DNA from: Dyadobacter sp. UC 10
GTDB lineage: Bacteria > Bacteroidota > Bacteroidia > Cytophagales > Spirosomataceae
NCBI RefSeq assembly: GCF_008369915.1
Contig: NZ_VSRN01000001.1
Span: 4,460,501 to 4,524,500 of the forward strand
DNA: 64,000 nucleotides
Direction of reading: 5' to 3'
The notes beneath the pieces are model-generated. The model did not search any database. It was given only the letters and a program-made list of their open reading frames with translations, and was not told the DNA's origin. Of this stretch, positions 37,385 to 47,286 are shown piece by piece. The number at the start of each line of letters is the position of its first letter. Position 1 is the first letter of the stretch. Both the position numbers and the translations under genes were made by a program.

Positions 37385-37729
37385 ATGTCAATGAAAAAGT
37401 ATCTTGTACTCTACAAAGCGCCGGTTGGTGCCAACAAACAAATGGAGGGGGCCACTGCCGAACAACAGGTAGAAGGAATGAAAGCCTGGATGGACTGGGC
37501 GCAAAAATGTGGGGGAAGACTTGTGGATATGGGCCAACCGCTAGCAAATGGTTTAAGCCTTTCTTCCACAGGTAGCAGTAGTGCGCACAGTCAGATTGCC
37601 GGTTTCTCCATTTTACAGGTTGCAGATATGCATGAGGCGGAATCGCTCATGCAAGGACATCCTCATTTGGCATGGAACGCAGAGTGTAGAATTGAATTAC
37701 ATGAAACTCAACCTGTTCCAGGAATGTAG
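37385..37729 (+). CDS. YCII/DGPF-domain protein
   Basis: 114 residues starting MSMKKYLVLYKAPVGANKQM. A central MKAWMDWAQKCGGRLVDMGQ and a C-terminal FSILQVADMHEAESLMQGHP with PHLAW follow. This is the YCII-related alpha-beta fold with the conserved HP of the second half. Members are small, probably dimeric cytoplasmic proteins, often of unknown role and sometimes encoded beside ECF sigma factors. Here it is followed 11 bp later by a fragment duplicated from 47222-47312, which is not part of the gene. Confidence 0.8.
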   Translation: MSMKKYLVLYKAPVGANKQMEGATAEQQVEGMKAWMDWAQKCGGRLVDMGQPLANGLSLSSTGSSSAHSQIAGFSILQVADMHEAESLMQGHPHLAWNAECRIELHETQPVPGM

Positions 37730-37740
37730 TTTAGCATATT

Positions 37741-37930
37741 TCTGTCTTAAGGAGGGGCAATTCGTCATCGCTTACACTGCGGATCGGATGCCGGAACAAG
37801 GCAGATGTTGAAACATCATTTTGAGATGAAGTGGCCTATAGATGAGACTTTGAAAGACGGTGAAGGTTTCCATTTGGAGGCACATACCAATGGGTTGACA
37901 CATCGAACAAGGCGTTACTCGCGGATTTGA
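37741..37930 (+). pseudogene. Fragment homologous to the 3' end of 47065-47286, plus a short frame
   Basis: CLKEGQFVIAYTADRMPE here matches CLNEDQFHIAYTADRMPE at the end of 47065-47286. The DNA similarity (by eye above 80 percent) continues past the stop through GGCAGATGTTGAAACATCA. A second frame, from ATG 37805 to 37930, reads MLKHHFEMKWPIDETLKDGE; the equivalent at 47292 starts MLKHHFE and stops soon after. It looks like the tail of a lost copy of the same unit. Confidence 0.5.
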
Positions 37931-37955
37931 TGACAAGCATTACTAAATATAGACA

Positions 37956-39929
37956 TCAAATCGGTATTATACAAAGGAGTTCGGTTCCCTTGTGAGAAGT
38001 CAGAATATCCAAGGATCCATTCATTTCCTTTATTCTATTTCTGATTGACTGTAAGCCAACACCCTTTGAATTTGCCTTAGAGTTTTTATCAAAGCCTCTT
38101 CCGTTGTCGGTTATCTGAAGGGTTAAAGAACGTTCTTCTTCATAAATATAAAGGTTGATTTTGCTGGCCTTAGCATGTTTGATGATATTGGAAACCGCTT
38201 CCTGTATTATTCGCAGAAGATGCATTCGATTAAGTGAGGATAGTTTTTCCAAAGAATCGTTGTCGATCTCTATATGTTTTTCATATTTGTTGTCCTCTAG
38301 TGCATGTGAAACTATTTTTAAAATACTCACGGAAAAAGCTTCTAACTCTTCTTTCGTTCCCTGCGTATACCATTCATGACTTTTATGCCTGGTATCGATA
38401 TAAGTTTTTTTTGCCAAAGCTGATAGTTTCTGTAATCGGTCTCTTTTGTCAGGATTTTTTTCACTTAATAGTTCAGTAGCCAGATAGTTACAAATGTGAA
38501 CCAGGTTACCCGAAATTTCATCATGAAGTTCCATCCCCAACTTTTTTTGGATCATGTTTGCTTTCGCTTCTAGCTCAGCAATTTGTATTTGGGTAGCATT
38601 ATTGAGATCATCTATTTGCTTTACCATTTCTGCATCCCTGACCTTCTGTTGCACAATGAACGAAGCGACAGCCCCAATAAGAATCGTAGAAACTATAAAA
38701 ATGACAAGGTTCCTATTGCCCTTTTCAATTTCTGACCTTATAAGTTCTTCTGAACGCTGCTCTGCCACCATATGCGCATACATATTGTTGTGAATGTCAG
38801 CTGTTTTGATAGAAATTATGGAATCATTAGTTCTGTATGCGCGTAACAGTGTATCGTAGGCCGTTCGGTAGTTTCCTACTTTAGCACTGATCTTGCTGGA
38901 ATAAATTAAAAACTTAGTGCCATCACCAGGCTCATTTTTTCCGTAGAAGTCAACTTGATTTTTTAGTACCTTAAAATAATATTTGCTGCTGTCAATCTGG
39001 TTTTGTTTGATATGGAAGTCAATGATCTTCATTAACAGACCTCTTTCAAATGCTGTCAACCAAGCGGACGGTGATTCGATTTGTAAAGACCTTACCAGTG
39101 TTTCAGCGGCATGTAACAAATTTGATTCTTGCTTTGTATCCTGCAATACCTTAGCCTTTGCATGTTCAGTCATGTATAACCGCAACCTGTATTGTTGCAT
39201 TCTGACTTTAGTGTATCGGGCCCCTTTTTCCATTTCATCATAGATAGCTTTAGCCAGATTGAAAGTTTCAACTACTTTCACACTGTTATTCGTATTGGCA
39301 TAAATCTGAGCAGCATGGTTTAGGATGGCCATGGCATTAATACAGGTAGAATACGGTACTACTTGTTTTGAAAGCAAGTCAGGTAGCGATTGCAGAAATG
39401 GAAGATTACTTCGAAAAATGTCCAGGCGTCTTGCAATGTTACTTTGGTTATCACTTCCGTAAATTGCAAGAAGCATACGAGGCTCTGATAGTGAGTTTAT
39501 GTAAGGGCGAGTCTTTTTAAATTCCTCTTCCTGTTTCTGTAAATAATATATCGAAAATCCTTCTTGATGAATAAAAAACGAATTGGTAGCCAGTAAATAA
39601 TAATACTTTTCACGATAAGTTTGATAGTCTTTATTACTCCAGGCTATTTTCTGATAAGTTGCTAATTTTGTTTTTAGTTGCGGATCTTTAAATGATCCTT
39701 CTGCTAGTGCTTCTACTTCTTTTAGATAAATTGTATCACTAATTGATTTTGATGCATATTTTGATAAGATGTTTGTCCAATCACGATCAGTTACAAGAGC
39801 CCGTTGCCCCACGCAGACTTCAGAATAAGAAATAACGAGTAACAAATAAAACAAACCCTGGCCTCTAGTAAGGCGATATCTGAAAGATCTGATATTTTGA
39901 AATAACCGACAACGATAACCTCCTTTCAT
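37956..39929 (-). CDS. Membrane sensor histidine kinase (paralogue of 3810-5723)
   Basis: 657 residues with the same order as 3810-5723: a hydrophobic signal (GLFYLLLVISYSEVCVG, about residues 25-41), a helical-repeat periplasmic region with near-identical landmarks (SFKDPQLKTKLATYQKIAWS, YINSLSEPRMLLAIYG), a transmembrane helix (LVIFIVSTILIGAVASFIV), a coiled coil and the kinase. The His lies in GMELHDEISGNLVHI, the N-box in RIIQEAVSNIIKHAKA and the G-boxes in DNGRGF and KGVGLQSIRNR. It starts 4 bp after the stop of regulator 39934-40578, forming an operon. The phosphotransfer partner is almost certainly that regulator; the stimulus is unknown. Confidence 0.92.
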   Translation of the reverse strand: MKGGYRCRLFQNIRSFRYRLTRGQGLFYLLLVISYSEVCVGQRALVTDRDWTNILSKYASKSISDTIYLKEVEALAEGSFKDPQLKTKLATYQKIAWSNKDYQTYREKYYYLLATNSFFIHQEGFSIYYLQKQEEEFKKTRPYINSLSEPRMLLAIYGSDNQSNIARRLDIFRSNLPFLQSLPDLLSKQVVPYSTCINAMAILNHAAQIYANTNNSVKVVETFNLAKAIYDEMEKGARYTKVRMQQYRLRLYMTEHAKAKVLQDTKQESNLLHAAETLVRSLQIESPSAWLTAFERGLLMKIIDFHIKQNQIDSSKYYFKVLKNQVDFYGKNEPGDGTKFLIYSSKISAKVGNYRTAYDTLLRAYRTNDSIISIKTADIHNNMYAHMVAEQRSEELIRSEIEKGNRNLVIFIVSTILIGAVASFIVQQKVRDAEMVKQIDDLNNATQIQIAELEAKANMIQKKLGMELHDEISGNLVHICNYLATELLSEKNPDKRDRLQKLSALAKKTYIDTRHKSHEWYTQGTKEELEAFSVSILKIVSHALEDNKYEKHIEIDNDSLEKLSSLNRMHLLRIIQEAVSNIIKHAKASKINLYIYEEERSLTLQITDNGRGFDKNSKANSKGVGLQSIRNRIKEMNGSLDILTSHKGTELLCIIPI

Positions 39930-39933
39930 TGAT

Positions 39934-40578
39934 TCAAACTAAATTGTTGTCATATGCATACTTGACCATCTCTGTAGCAGAATGGAGGCCAAGCTTACGC
40001 AGTATATTACGCTTGTGGGTCATTACAGTAATTGGGCTGATAAAGAGCATCTCCGCAGTTACTTTGGTGCTGTTGCCCGAAGCAATTGATCGTATTATTT
40101 CCAGCTCCTTATTGGTCAGAATGGTATTCTCTGTCGATAAAATGCTCTCAGCCAATTTGCCGCTAAGGTCGTTGCTGATAAATTTCTTTCCACCAAACGT
40201 ATATTCCAGTGCCAGTTTAATATCAAGTGGGTCAATTGCTTTACTAAGATACCCATTAGCCCCCGCCGTTAAACAAGCTATAATGCTGTTTGCCTCAGTT
40301 ATACCAGTAATTACAATAATCACAAGATTTGTAAAATTATTTCTACAAAAAGAAATGAATTCCAGAGCGTCTTGCCCTGGTATTAGCAGATCAGTTATAA
40401 CGAATTTATAGTTGCCTTCGGATATTGCCAGTTTTGCCTTGTCGATAGAATGTAGAGCATCAACTCTGGAACCTGAGGGTAAGATCTTTAATAAAAGCTC
40501 TTTGAAACCTTCGGCTACCAGAACATGGTCGTCTATCACAAGGATATCAGATACGGGAATCTCCGCAATATTATGCAT
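39934..40578 (-). CDS. NarL/FixJ-type response regulator (paralogue of 5838-6494)
   Basis: 214 residues. The receiver has ILVIDDHVLVAEGF, the phospho-acceptor in FVITDLLIPGQD and the Lys in GYLSKAID. The HTH has LTNKELEIIRSIASGNSTKV and SPITVMTHKRNILRKLGLHS. It is first in the operon with kinase 37956-39929. Gene order, spacing and protein similarity show that this operon and 3810-6494 come from one duplication. A palindrome lies upstream at 40628-40645. Confidence 0.93.
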   Translation of the reverse strand: MHNIAEIPVSDILVIDDHVLVAEGFKELLLKILPSGSRVDALHSIDKAKLAISEGNYKFVITDLLIPGQDALEFISFCRNNFTNLVIIVITGITEANSIIACLTAGANGYLSKAIDPLDIKLALEYTFGGKKFISNDLSGKLAESILSTENTILTNKELEIIRSIASGNSTKVTAEMLFISPITVMTHKRNILRKLGLHSATEMVKYAYDNNLV

Positions 40579-40596
40579 CTAAAATTTATTTTTTTT

Positions 40597-40645
40597 GCAA
40601 AGTTATTTTATAAAATCAGAATCTAAGATACCTCATATGAGGTAT
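40597..40645 (-). promoter_or_regulatory. Promoter and palindromic operator of RR-HK operon 2
   Basis: On the minus strand TAACTTTGC (40597-40605) is a good -7 element. The 18-bp perfect palindrome ATACCTCATATGAGGTAT (40628-40645) starts 22 bp further upstream, covering the -33 region. The placement equals that of the operon-1 palindrome, while the sequence differs. Confidence 0.6.
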
Positions 40646-41100
40646 TTGTTATTATAAGTATTAGGCATAAAAATACCTTTTCAGAGTGATTGTATTGGGT
40701 TGGTAAATATGGGACATTTGTACATTCAACTCTTCGTAATAGAAACTAAATTTTAGGGGAAAGTTTAAACCAGTTAGAGGGTATTTAATCTACTCTTTAT
40801 TCAATGTTATGACAACTGTCGCAGTAATTAAATAGAAATCCGATACTCCGACACATTGAAGCTGTACAATTCCAAAACATAATATACACACAAACAAATA
40901 AATAACCGTGGGTATTGTTAAGTGTTTCGTTTGTCAAATCAGTTCTTACTTGGATCTAATGCTGATCAAGTTCGTTGGCCCAGCTCCATAATCTTCGTCG
41001 ATGTTTTCAGGTGTAGATTGCCCAGTAATTAATAGTCTGAGATCAGTTGATATAGGCTGAGGTAGCTCGATGTTGTTTTATTAAATAAATATAAAAAAAT

Positions 41101-43752
41101 ATGAGTAAGTTGTCGTCGTATATTGTAAACCGTTACAAACTAATTCTCTTGTGGTGTTGTTTTTCTGGACTCGTGTCCACAGCGCGTGCAGCGACTTTTC
41201 AAGTCACAAATACAAATGATGGTGGAAGCGGAAGCCTGAGGCAAGCCATTTTGAACGCAAATGGCGCTTCGGGTGCAGATGTCATTACTTTCACAGTGAA
41301 TGGCACAATTACCATTCAGTCACTATTACCCAGAATCACGGGTCAAGTTGCGATTAATGGGTATATTTCTCCGGCTGATTACGGGCCAATTGGAGCTAGA
41401 AGTATCAAGGTTACTATAAACGGAGCAAACCTCAGTAATTACTTCACATCCAACAGCGGGGGGCGTGTTGATAGCGATGGGTTGTTTCGATTCGGGCCGG
41501 GGGCTAGCGGATCGTCTATTAGCGGCCTTGCTATTGTTAATACTGGCTCAGGCGTTGAGGCAATCATGATAGAGCCGGGAACGAGCAGTATCCATATTTG
41601 GGGGAATTACATTGGTGCAAACGCATCTGGGAGCGCAAGTACAAGTACGCGGCTCGGCGATGATGCGGTAGTTCTGGGAGGCTATGGCGACTCGTCTCCT
41701 GCTGCAATCACAGACATTTTTATAGGAACAAATAGCGACAATGTGAACGACGCTAACGAGGGTAACGTGCTTTCCAATGCGAATACTTCAGTTGGGGGCG
41801 ATGGTATACAGATCGGCAGTCACGATGGAAGAGCTTCTTTTACCAACATCAAAGTCGCCGGAAACTACATTGGCATTGCTGCGGACGGCGTAACCCCGGC
41901 CCCCAATGGCACAAAATCGGATCCCAACCCCAATGGTTTCGATGGAGTATTTATTACCTCTATTAATGGGCAGAATGTTGTGATAGGGTCCGATGGTAAC
42001 GGAGTAGCCGATATGTATGAACCCAATGTCATTTCCGGAAACTCTGGCCATGGTATCGAGATTCTTAGTTCCAATGGGATATGGGTGGCCGGGAACCTTG
42101 TCGGTACCGACAAAAATGGAACCATGGCTGTCCCGAATGCGACAAAATCAATCACGACTGGATTTAATGCCGGTATTGCGATATCGGTTGAAGAGGAAGG
42201 TAGCCTTGTGAAGCAAGCAAGTCACCACATTGTGATCGGTTTCGATGATACGAAACACAATCAGGCATCGGCAGCATCGGTTCGGAACGTTATTTCAGGG
42301 AACCAATCGGTAGGGATTGATATCTACGGAATTGGAACTTCCTCATCGCAGAACAATAACATTAAAATCGCCGGTAACTATATTGGTGTCGATAGGACAG
42401 GCAATGTAAGGTTGGGTAACGGCGTCGGTGGCTCGGCGGGAGGGTTGACCGGGAATGGGGTTCAAGCCCAAGATGCAACCTCAATCACTATCGGTACTGA
42501 TGGTGACGATGTTTTCGATAGCGAGGAGAAGAATGTAATTTCCGGTGCGATTTTCGGCAGGGGCGTCTCGTTGATTAGCTTAAACGGTACTATGTCAAAT
42601 AGTGTTGTCGCTGGAAATTACATAGGTGTAGGCGCAAACGGAACCACTGCAATTGGAAACGATAGTCCCGGAGTCGTTATTGGGGCTGCTACAAATATTC
42701 GTATCGGATCAAACGACGACGGTACCAGCGATGGTTTAGAGGCAAACATCATTGCGAACAATGCACGTGTCTATCCTGGATCAAACGACGGCGTTCGGGT
42801 TACCGGGGCATCAACAGGCATACGTATCTCAAGAAACAGCTTCTATAATAACATGGGAACGCCTATTGATCTGGCAGACAACGGAATTACGTTGAATGAT
42901 GGTGTAGTAACTAGCGGTCAACCCAATTTGTTACTCGATTATCCGGTGATTACGTCTTACTCAGTTTCGGGCGGTACCATGACCGTTGCCGGCTATGTCA
43001 GTACTTGTAATGGAGCGGAGGGCACGGCCGGGCCGACGATCAGCGGTGCAAAAACGATCCAGTTTTATAAGGTGGCGGACGATGGTGACCAAAATGGGGC
43101 TATAACCAATGGCACTTGCAGCAGAAATGTCAGTCACGGAGAAGGGGTACAGTATCTTGGTAGTATTTCAACCGTCAATGCGTTTAACACTACATTTAGC
43201 CTTGAAGCCGGGACAACCTTTACAACTAGTGATAAAATAACTGCCATTGCCATAGATGCCAACGGTAACACGTCTGAATTTGGTGTAACCACTGTGGATG
43301 CCCCCACCGTCATTGCAGGAATGCCGGATTTGACCCCGTTCATTACGGTGAACCCTAACCAGATGAATGGCACGACTGACTTTGCATCAAGAATCAGGAT
43401 ACTTAATCTGAACAATGATAGTACCACTGTCACTGCGGGGATCATTACTGTAAGGATACTAAAAAGCAACCTTTGGAATTTCACTTGGGACCCGGCCGCT
43501 ACTTCCAATTCCCTCGGTGCTTTAAATAACTCTGCATGGACGTACGCGAACTCTCAGCTCTACCACACCTGGACCACTAACGTGGTGATTGCAAAGGGTA
43601 GCTCCCGGTACATCGGCTTTAGTGGCACATTTATCCCCGCTGCCACAAGTGGAACTCTCCCTATCACCGTCCAAATACGTTTTCCAAGTGGAGGAGAAGT
43701 CAACGACAAAAACAATACGGACGTCGAACAAATAATTTATACAGCTAACTAA
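41101..43752 (+). CDS. Secreted right-handed beta-helix protein with C-terminal CARDB-like domain
   Basis: 883 residues. The signal region ([20 protein letters not shown]) is followed by [18 protein letters not shown], the start typical of parallel beta-helix surface proteins. About 500 residues of repeats follow, of the form VIxGNxxxGIxIxxxGxxNxIxGNYIGxxxxG, for example [29 protein letters not shown] and [15 protein letters not shown]. The C-terminal 130 residues, starting [15 protein letters not shown], form a beta-sandwich like that of 28421-29902. It has no T9SS domain; the gene 13 bp downstream does. The protein is probably exported and may bind or act on polysaccharide, but no catalytic motif was recognised. 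The 520-bp upstream gap, shared with RR-HK operon 2, should contain its promoter. Confidence 0.88.
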   Translation: MSKLSSYIVNRYKLILLWCCFSGLVSTARAATFQVTNTNDGGSGSLRQAILNANGASGADVITFTVNGTITIQSLLPRITGQVAINGYISPADYGPIGARSIKVTINGANLSNYFTSNSGGRVDSDGLFRFGPGASGSSISGLAIVNTGSGVEAIMIEPGTSSIHIWGNYIGANASGSASTSTRLGDDAVVLGGYGDSSPAAITDIFIGTNSDNVNDANEGNVLSNANTSVGGDGIQIGSHDGRASFTNIKVAGNYIGIAADGVTPAPNGTKSDPNPNGFDGVFITSINGQNVVIGSDGNGVADMYEPNVISGNSGHGIEILSSNGIWVAGNLVGTDKNGTMAVPNATKSITTGFNAGIAISVEEEGSLVKQASHHIVIGFDDTKHNQASAASVRNVISGNQSVGIDIYGIGTSSSQNNNIKIAGNYIGVDRTGNVRLGNGVGGSAGGLTGNGVQAQDATSITIGTDGDDVFDSEEKNVISGAIFGRGVSLISLNGTMSNSVVAGNYIGVGANGTTAIGNDSPGVVIGAATNIRIGSNDDGTSDGLEANIIANNARVYPGSNDGVRVTGASTGIRISRNSFYNNMGTPIDLADNGITLNDGVVTSGQPNLLLDYPVITSYSVSGGTMTVAGYVSTCNGAEGTAGPTISGAKTIQFYKVADDGDQNGAITNGTCSRNVSHGEGVQYLGSISTVNAFNTTFSLEAGTTFTTSDKITAIAIDANGNTSEFGVTTVDAPTVIAGMPDLTPFITVNPNQMNGTTDFASRIRILNLNNDSTTVTAGIITVRILKSNLWNFTWDPAATSNSLGALNNSAWTYANSQLYHTWTTNVVIAKGSSRYIGFSGTFIPAATSGTLPITVQIRFPSGGEVNDKNNTDVEQIIYTAN

Positions 43753-43765
43753 ATCACTGGTATTC

Positions 43766-44830
43766 ATGAAAACAATTACTTCATTCTTCCTGCTCTTCGT
43801 TCTATCTTTTCCGGGATGGGCTGACTCTAATCCGACGGTGACAAATGCCACCATCACGCCAAGCCCAATTCAAGGATCTAATCCGTATGTAACATTCTCC
43901 TTCGATGTATTCAATACAGGAAGTCAGGATATTTCCCATTTGGATATCGATGGTAATCCGGATCCGATAGTTCTGATCATCTCATTTTCTAACGGATCAT
44001 ATGACAACACCCATTACAGTTCGCCTACCGACGCGGTAGGAGGCTCTGGCAAGGACTTCTTTTCGTGGACCTATAACTCTACGACCGCAACATATACGGG
44101 AACACAGATTGCTCCTCTCCCCTCGGAAGGCGGAGGCACGATTACCATGGCTTACAAAGCAACCACTGCTACCCCGCAGAGCAATCCAAACAATGGATTT
44201 AATGTAAATCTAACTAGTAATGGCAATGCACCGAATGGACCCGGAACAAATGATACGAACGATGATAATACCAGTTCTAGAACTTACGTTGATGGCCCAA
44301 TGCCGGTTACGCTTATACAATTCAACGCCACGAAGGAAGGAAGAGCTTCTTCATTGACCTGGGCTACCTCGGAAGAAACAAATGCTGATTTTTTTGAAGT
44401 GGAACGAAGCACCGACGCGAAGGGATGGCAGAAAATCGGGGTTGTTAATGCAACCGGAGAAAGTAAAGTAACAGTAAACTACAGTTTTACCGACAGCGCC
44501 CCAATTTCAGGTACGAACTATTACCGGTTAAAGATGATCGACAACGATGCCACGTTCTCGTTCAGTAAGATCGAAAATGTCGGATTTGAACAGGTAAACC
44601 TAGTCATCTACCCCAACCCCACTGCGGATGTGATGTTCCTGAAAGGTGTAGATGCTTCGAAAGTTAGCTCCATTTCAATACATAATAGCAATGGACGCAC
44701 GGTTTATGCATCCAGCCAAATCTCCCCTGCCGGTATTGATGTAAGCAGGTTGTCGGTTGGCATCTATCTGGTTAATACCAGCACAGTTGACGGAGTGGTA
44801 CAAACGCAAAAGGTTTTAATTGCAAGGTAG
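43766..44830 (+). CDS. T9SS-sorted secreted protein (partner of 41101-43752)
   Basis: 354 residues: a signal peptide (MKTITSFFLLFVLSFPGWAD), a DUF11-like domain (NPYVTFSFDVFNTGSQDISH, GSGKDFFSWTYNSTTATYTG) and the T9SS C-terminal region MPVTLIQFNATKEGRASSLT, FFEVERSTDAKGWQKIG, TNYYRLKMIDNDATFSFSKI, IYPNPTADV. It is closely related to 29973-31001 across the last 170 residues. Thirteen bases separate it from the beta-helix gene, so the two are co-transcribed. It ends at a terminator (44885-44911). Confidence 0.9.
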   Translation: MKTITSFFLLFVLSFPGWADSNPTVTNATITPSPIQGSNPYVTFSFDVFNTGSQDISHLDIDGNPDPIVLIISFSNGSYDNTHYSSPTDAVGGSGKDFFSWTYNSTTATYTGTQIAPLPSEGGGTITMAYKATTATPQSNPNNGFNVNLTSNGNAPNGPGTNDTNDDNTSSRTYVDGPMPVTLIQFNATKEGRASSLTWATSEETNADFFEVERSTDAKGWQKIGVVNATGESKVTVNYSFTDSAPISGTNYYRLKMIDNDATFSFSKIENVGFEQVNLVIYPNPTADVMFLKGVDASKVSSISIHNSNGRTVYASSQISPAGIDVSRLSVGIYLVNTSTVDGVVQTQKVLIAR

Positions 44831-44884
44831 TGTTTCGTAACTTCGTTTGCACCTATTTTAGGTGAGTTGCAAACTGCTTCTATG

Positions 44885-44911
44885 CACCCTGTTGACTCGG
44901 TCGACAGGGTG
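44885..44911 (+). terminator. 27-nt terminator hairpin
   Basis: CACCCTGTTGAC and GTCGACAGGGTG around loop TCG, followed by TTTTTT. It lies 54 bp after the stop of 43766-44830. Same geometry as the other hairpins; nearly the same sequence recurs at 47003-47029. Confidence 0.85.
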
Positions 44912-45363
44912 TTTTTTATGAAAGGGGAAGTGCCGATTTGCCAGTGCAAACTCTAGCAATGATATGAGGGCAGGGCAATGTTGTGAATTATTCTAATTGA
45001 CCTATTTTAGTTGATTAAAAATTTGTTTTTATGTAGAAAATCTTCTATATTTTACCGTCCGTTACTTGATGCTCCTGTAGGGAGAAAATTTTCGCGACGC
45101 CTTCCGGTGTAAATTTATAGCAAAGCACTTCGTAGTCTTTAATCTCACTTCTTCTCTGAACATTTTTAGGCAGATGGTTCTCCAAGCTGGGAATTTGCCA
45201 GACGCATTACTCTCTTTTAAGGCATCTTAAAGTTTATTTCGGGGCGTGACTTCTTTTGCGACGTAGTTATTGCTACGTAGGCCGAAAAGAAGAGTGTCTA
45301 TCCATATGCGGTAGTGTTGAGATTTTGTAGGAAAATGAACACTTCACTCTAAAACTTTGGATT
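44912..45363. other. Upstream region of 45364 with a long leader hairpin
   Basis: No gene seen. An inverted repeat at 45249-45292 (arms CTTCTTTTGCGACGTAG and CTACGTAGGCCGAAAAGAAG with small internal mismatches) could form a stem about 70 bp before the start codon of 45364-46932. It may be a leader structure that affects expression. Confidence 0.4.
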
Positions 45364-46932
45364 ATGAAAAAGCTATTCGGGTTATTGGATTTTCATTTTA
45401 AAATCTTTTTTGTTTTTGTTCTACCATTCTGCGGCATCTGTTCTGCGCAAACGATTGAGTTCTTAGGCCCGGCCGGCTCTGGTGGGCCGGCTGGTTCAGG
45501 GCCGAGTACTTCTCCACAAGTAGTTACTTTTTACACATCGCCAGGGAGTCCGTATGTCCCTGCTATAACAACTACATTTTCGCTCTCGAATCAACAGTTT
45601 GCTTCCATAGAGGGAAATGCAGGGACTCCCGGGACTGTATTTGGAGCGCTAGGTGTTGGCCAAAATAGCCCGGTCGGGACTACTAATTTATATTCTGCTA
45701 TGAATGCGATAAGTGGCTCCTCTAATTCAAATTACACTGCTTGCAATAGTTGTACTCCTGGGACAGGCATCAGTGTCAACCAGAACAGGGCCATTGAGTT
45801 GATGACTTTTTCAGATGCGCTTATTTCTTCAACTGGAGTTCAGAATTTCGCCCTTACAGCGCGTGTGCATTATGCTGACCTCACAATCAATTTCAGTGAA
45901 CCAGTAAGTAATCCTGTTATTCACTTGACCGGACTGGGCGGGGATTACTTTTACAATACAGAAGATTGTGACGCAACGGAAGGTGAGGTGTTCTACACCC
46001 TGGGTTTCGCAACGGAGTTTGATCTACTTACGCCAGGAGTGACGCTCAGCTCGCTATCGGGAAATGCAGCATTTGATGTTTCCGGCGCGACAATTTCTAA
46101 TGCGGCAACGGATCTCGGTCCATTCACTACTCCGACTGACGAACATGGAATAATCAGGTCGGCAGCATCTGGAAGCGTCGTGGCAGAAGGTATTGGAATT
46201 ACAACTTTGACGTTTCGTATATACCTGAGGGGTGATGGAGGCAAAATTACCAATGGCGATGGCGACATTGTCGCAGCGACTTGTGGTAATTTTTTGCGAT
46301 GGTCTACCCATGCTAACTTTGTACCTAGTGGCACTACCGGTGCTCTGAACATAGTAGCGGGTGATGCGATCATGATTGGAGTATCTTTGGAAGATCCAAT
46401 AATATTGCCGGTCACGCTTTCTGAGTTTCTGGTATCCAGGGAAGGCGAGACTGTGAATTTGTCGTGGAAAACCACAGAGGAGCTTAACGCCGATCACTTC
46501 GAGGTGCAAAGAAGTAACGATGCCAGAAAGTGGGTGGATCTTGGGCGAGTAGGTGCTGCCGGCGAAAGCCAGGTACATATACGATATACATTTACAGACA
46601 GCGAACCCAACAAGGGAATAAATTATTACCGGCTGAAAATGATAGACCGAGATGGTACATTCGCATTCAGTACTATCAAATCTGAGAGTTTTGGAGATAG
46701 CGAGTTGGCAATTTATCCAAATCCAGTAGAGCACGGGAGTTCGCTGCGTATTGCGGACCGAACTGACCAAATTGAAAACCTTGAGGTCTACAATTCCTCT
46801 GGTTTGAAAATGGTTAGTCCGCCAATAATACTCAATGAAATCAGAATGGATTATTTCCCATCTGGGCGTTACATTTTAAAATTACATATTAAAGGGAGTG
46901 TGCCCGTCATTAGGGCGGTTTTTGTCAAGTAA
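45364..46932 (+). CDS. T9SS-sorted secreted protein
   Basis: 522 residues. The signal peptide MKKLFGLLDFHFKIFFVFVL ends after SAQ. A Gly/Ser/Pro-rich linker follows (GPAGSGGPAGSGPSTSPQVV), then a beta-rich domain with paired cysteines (YTACNSCTPGTG, DCDATEGEVF, ATCGNFLRW) of the kind found in surface proteins of this phylum. The sorting region is LPVTLSEFLVSREGETVNLS, FEVQRSNDARKWVDLGRVGA, INYYRLKMIDRDGTFAFSTI, IYPNPVEHG and GRYILKLHIKG. It is transcribed alone, between two terminators of the 27-nt type. Role inferred: surface or matrix protein. Confidence 0.9.
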   Translation: MKKLFGLLDFHFKIFFVFVLPFCGICSAQTIEFLGPAGSGGPAGSGPSTSPQVVTFYTSPGSPYVPAITTTFSLSNQQFASIEGNAGTPGTVFGALGVGQNSPVGTTNLYSAMNAISGSSNSNYTACNSCTPGTGISVNQNRAIELMTFSDALISSTGVQNFALTARVHYADLTINFSEPVSNPVIHLTGLGGDYFYNTEDCDATEGEVFYTLGFATEFDLLTPGVTLSSLSGNAAFDVSGATISNAATDLGPFTTPTDEHGIIRSAASGSVVAEGIGITTLTFRIYLRGDGGKITNGDGDIVAATCGNFLRWSTHANFVPSGTTGALNIVAGDAIMIGVSLEDPIILPVTLSEFLVSREGETVNLSWKTTEELNADHFEVQRSNDARKWVDLGRVGAAGESQVHIRYTFTDSEPNKGINYYRLKMIDRDGTFAFSTIKSESFGDSELAIYPNPVEHGSSLRIADRTDQIENLEVYNSSGLKMVSPPIILNEIRMDYFPSGRYILKLHIKGSVPVIRAVFVK

Positions 46933-47002
46933 GAAGTGCCCGACCTATTTTAGCTGCTCAAGCGGACATTTTCGGGATAATGATAGTAACAGATACTTTC
47001 TA

Positions 47003-47029
47003 CACCCTGTTGGCTCTGTCGGTAGGGTG
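47003..47029 (+). terminator. 27-nt terminator hairpin
   Basis: CACCCTGTTGGC, loop TCT, GTCGGTAGGGTG, about 70 bp after the stop of 45364-46932. It differs from 44885-44911 at a few stem positions. Confidence 0.7.
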
Positions 47030-47064
47030 TATTACCTTACGCGAAAGGTATAAATCTCAAATCT

Positions 47065-47286
47065 ATGAATAAGATTAACATCACCATCTTTGAAGCACTC
47101 CCTGAGGGTAAAGAGTTAGGGCATCCCTTAACACTTCCTGCATATCTACTGCCACAGGTAGGGGATGAGTTATTTTTGGCAACAGAGCCTCCACTGATAA
47201 AGCTGAAAATTACTGGCAAGCGTATCGTCTGTCTTAATGAGGATCAATTCCACATCGCCTACACCGCGGATCGAATGCCGGAATAA
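47065..47286 (+). CDS. Small hypothetical protein
   Basis: 73 residues: MNKINITIFEALPEGKELGH, then LTLPAYLLPQVGDELFLATE and CLNEDQFHIAYTADRMPE. It is cytoplasmic in composition and beta-rich by pattern, with no known motif recognised. Its 3' end and about 30 bp beyond are duplicated at 37741-37830, which suggests a unit that has been copied. A short frame starting MLKHHFE follows at 47292 and stops after 13 codons. Confidence 0.55.
   Translation: MNKINITIFEALPEGKELGHPLTLPAYLLPQVGDELFLATEPPLIKLKITGKRIVCLNEDQFHIAYTADRMPE

Noticed and set aside
46054..46770. 238-codon minus-strand frame opposite the T9SS gene 45364-46932
   Set aside because: Its translation lacks any pattern and the opposite strand has a full signal peptide and sorting domain.
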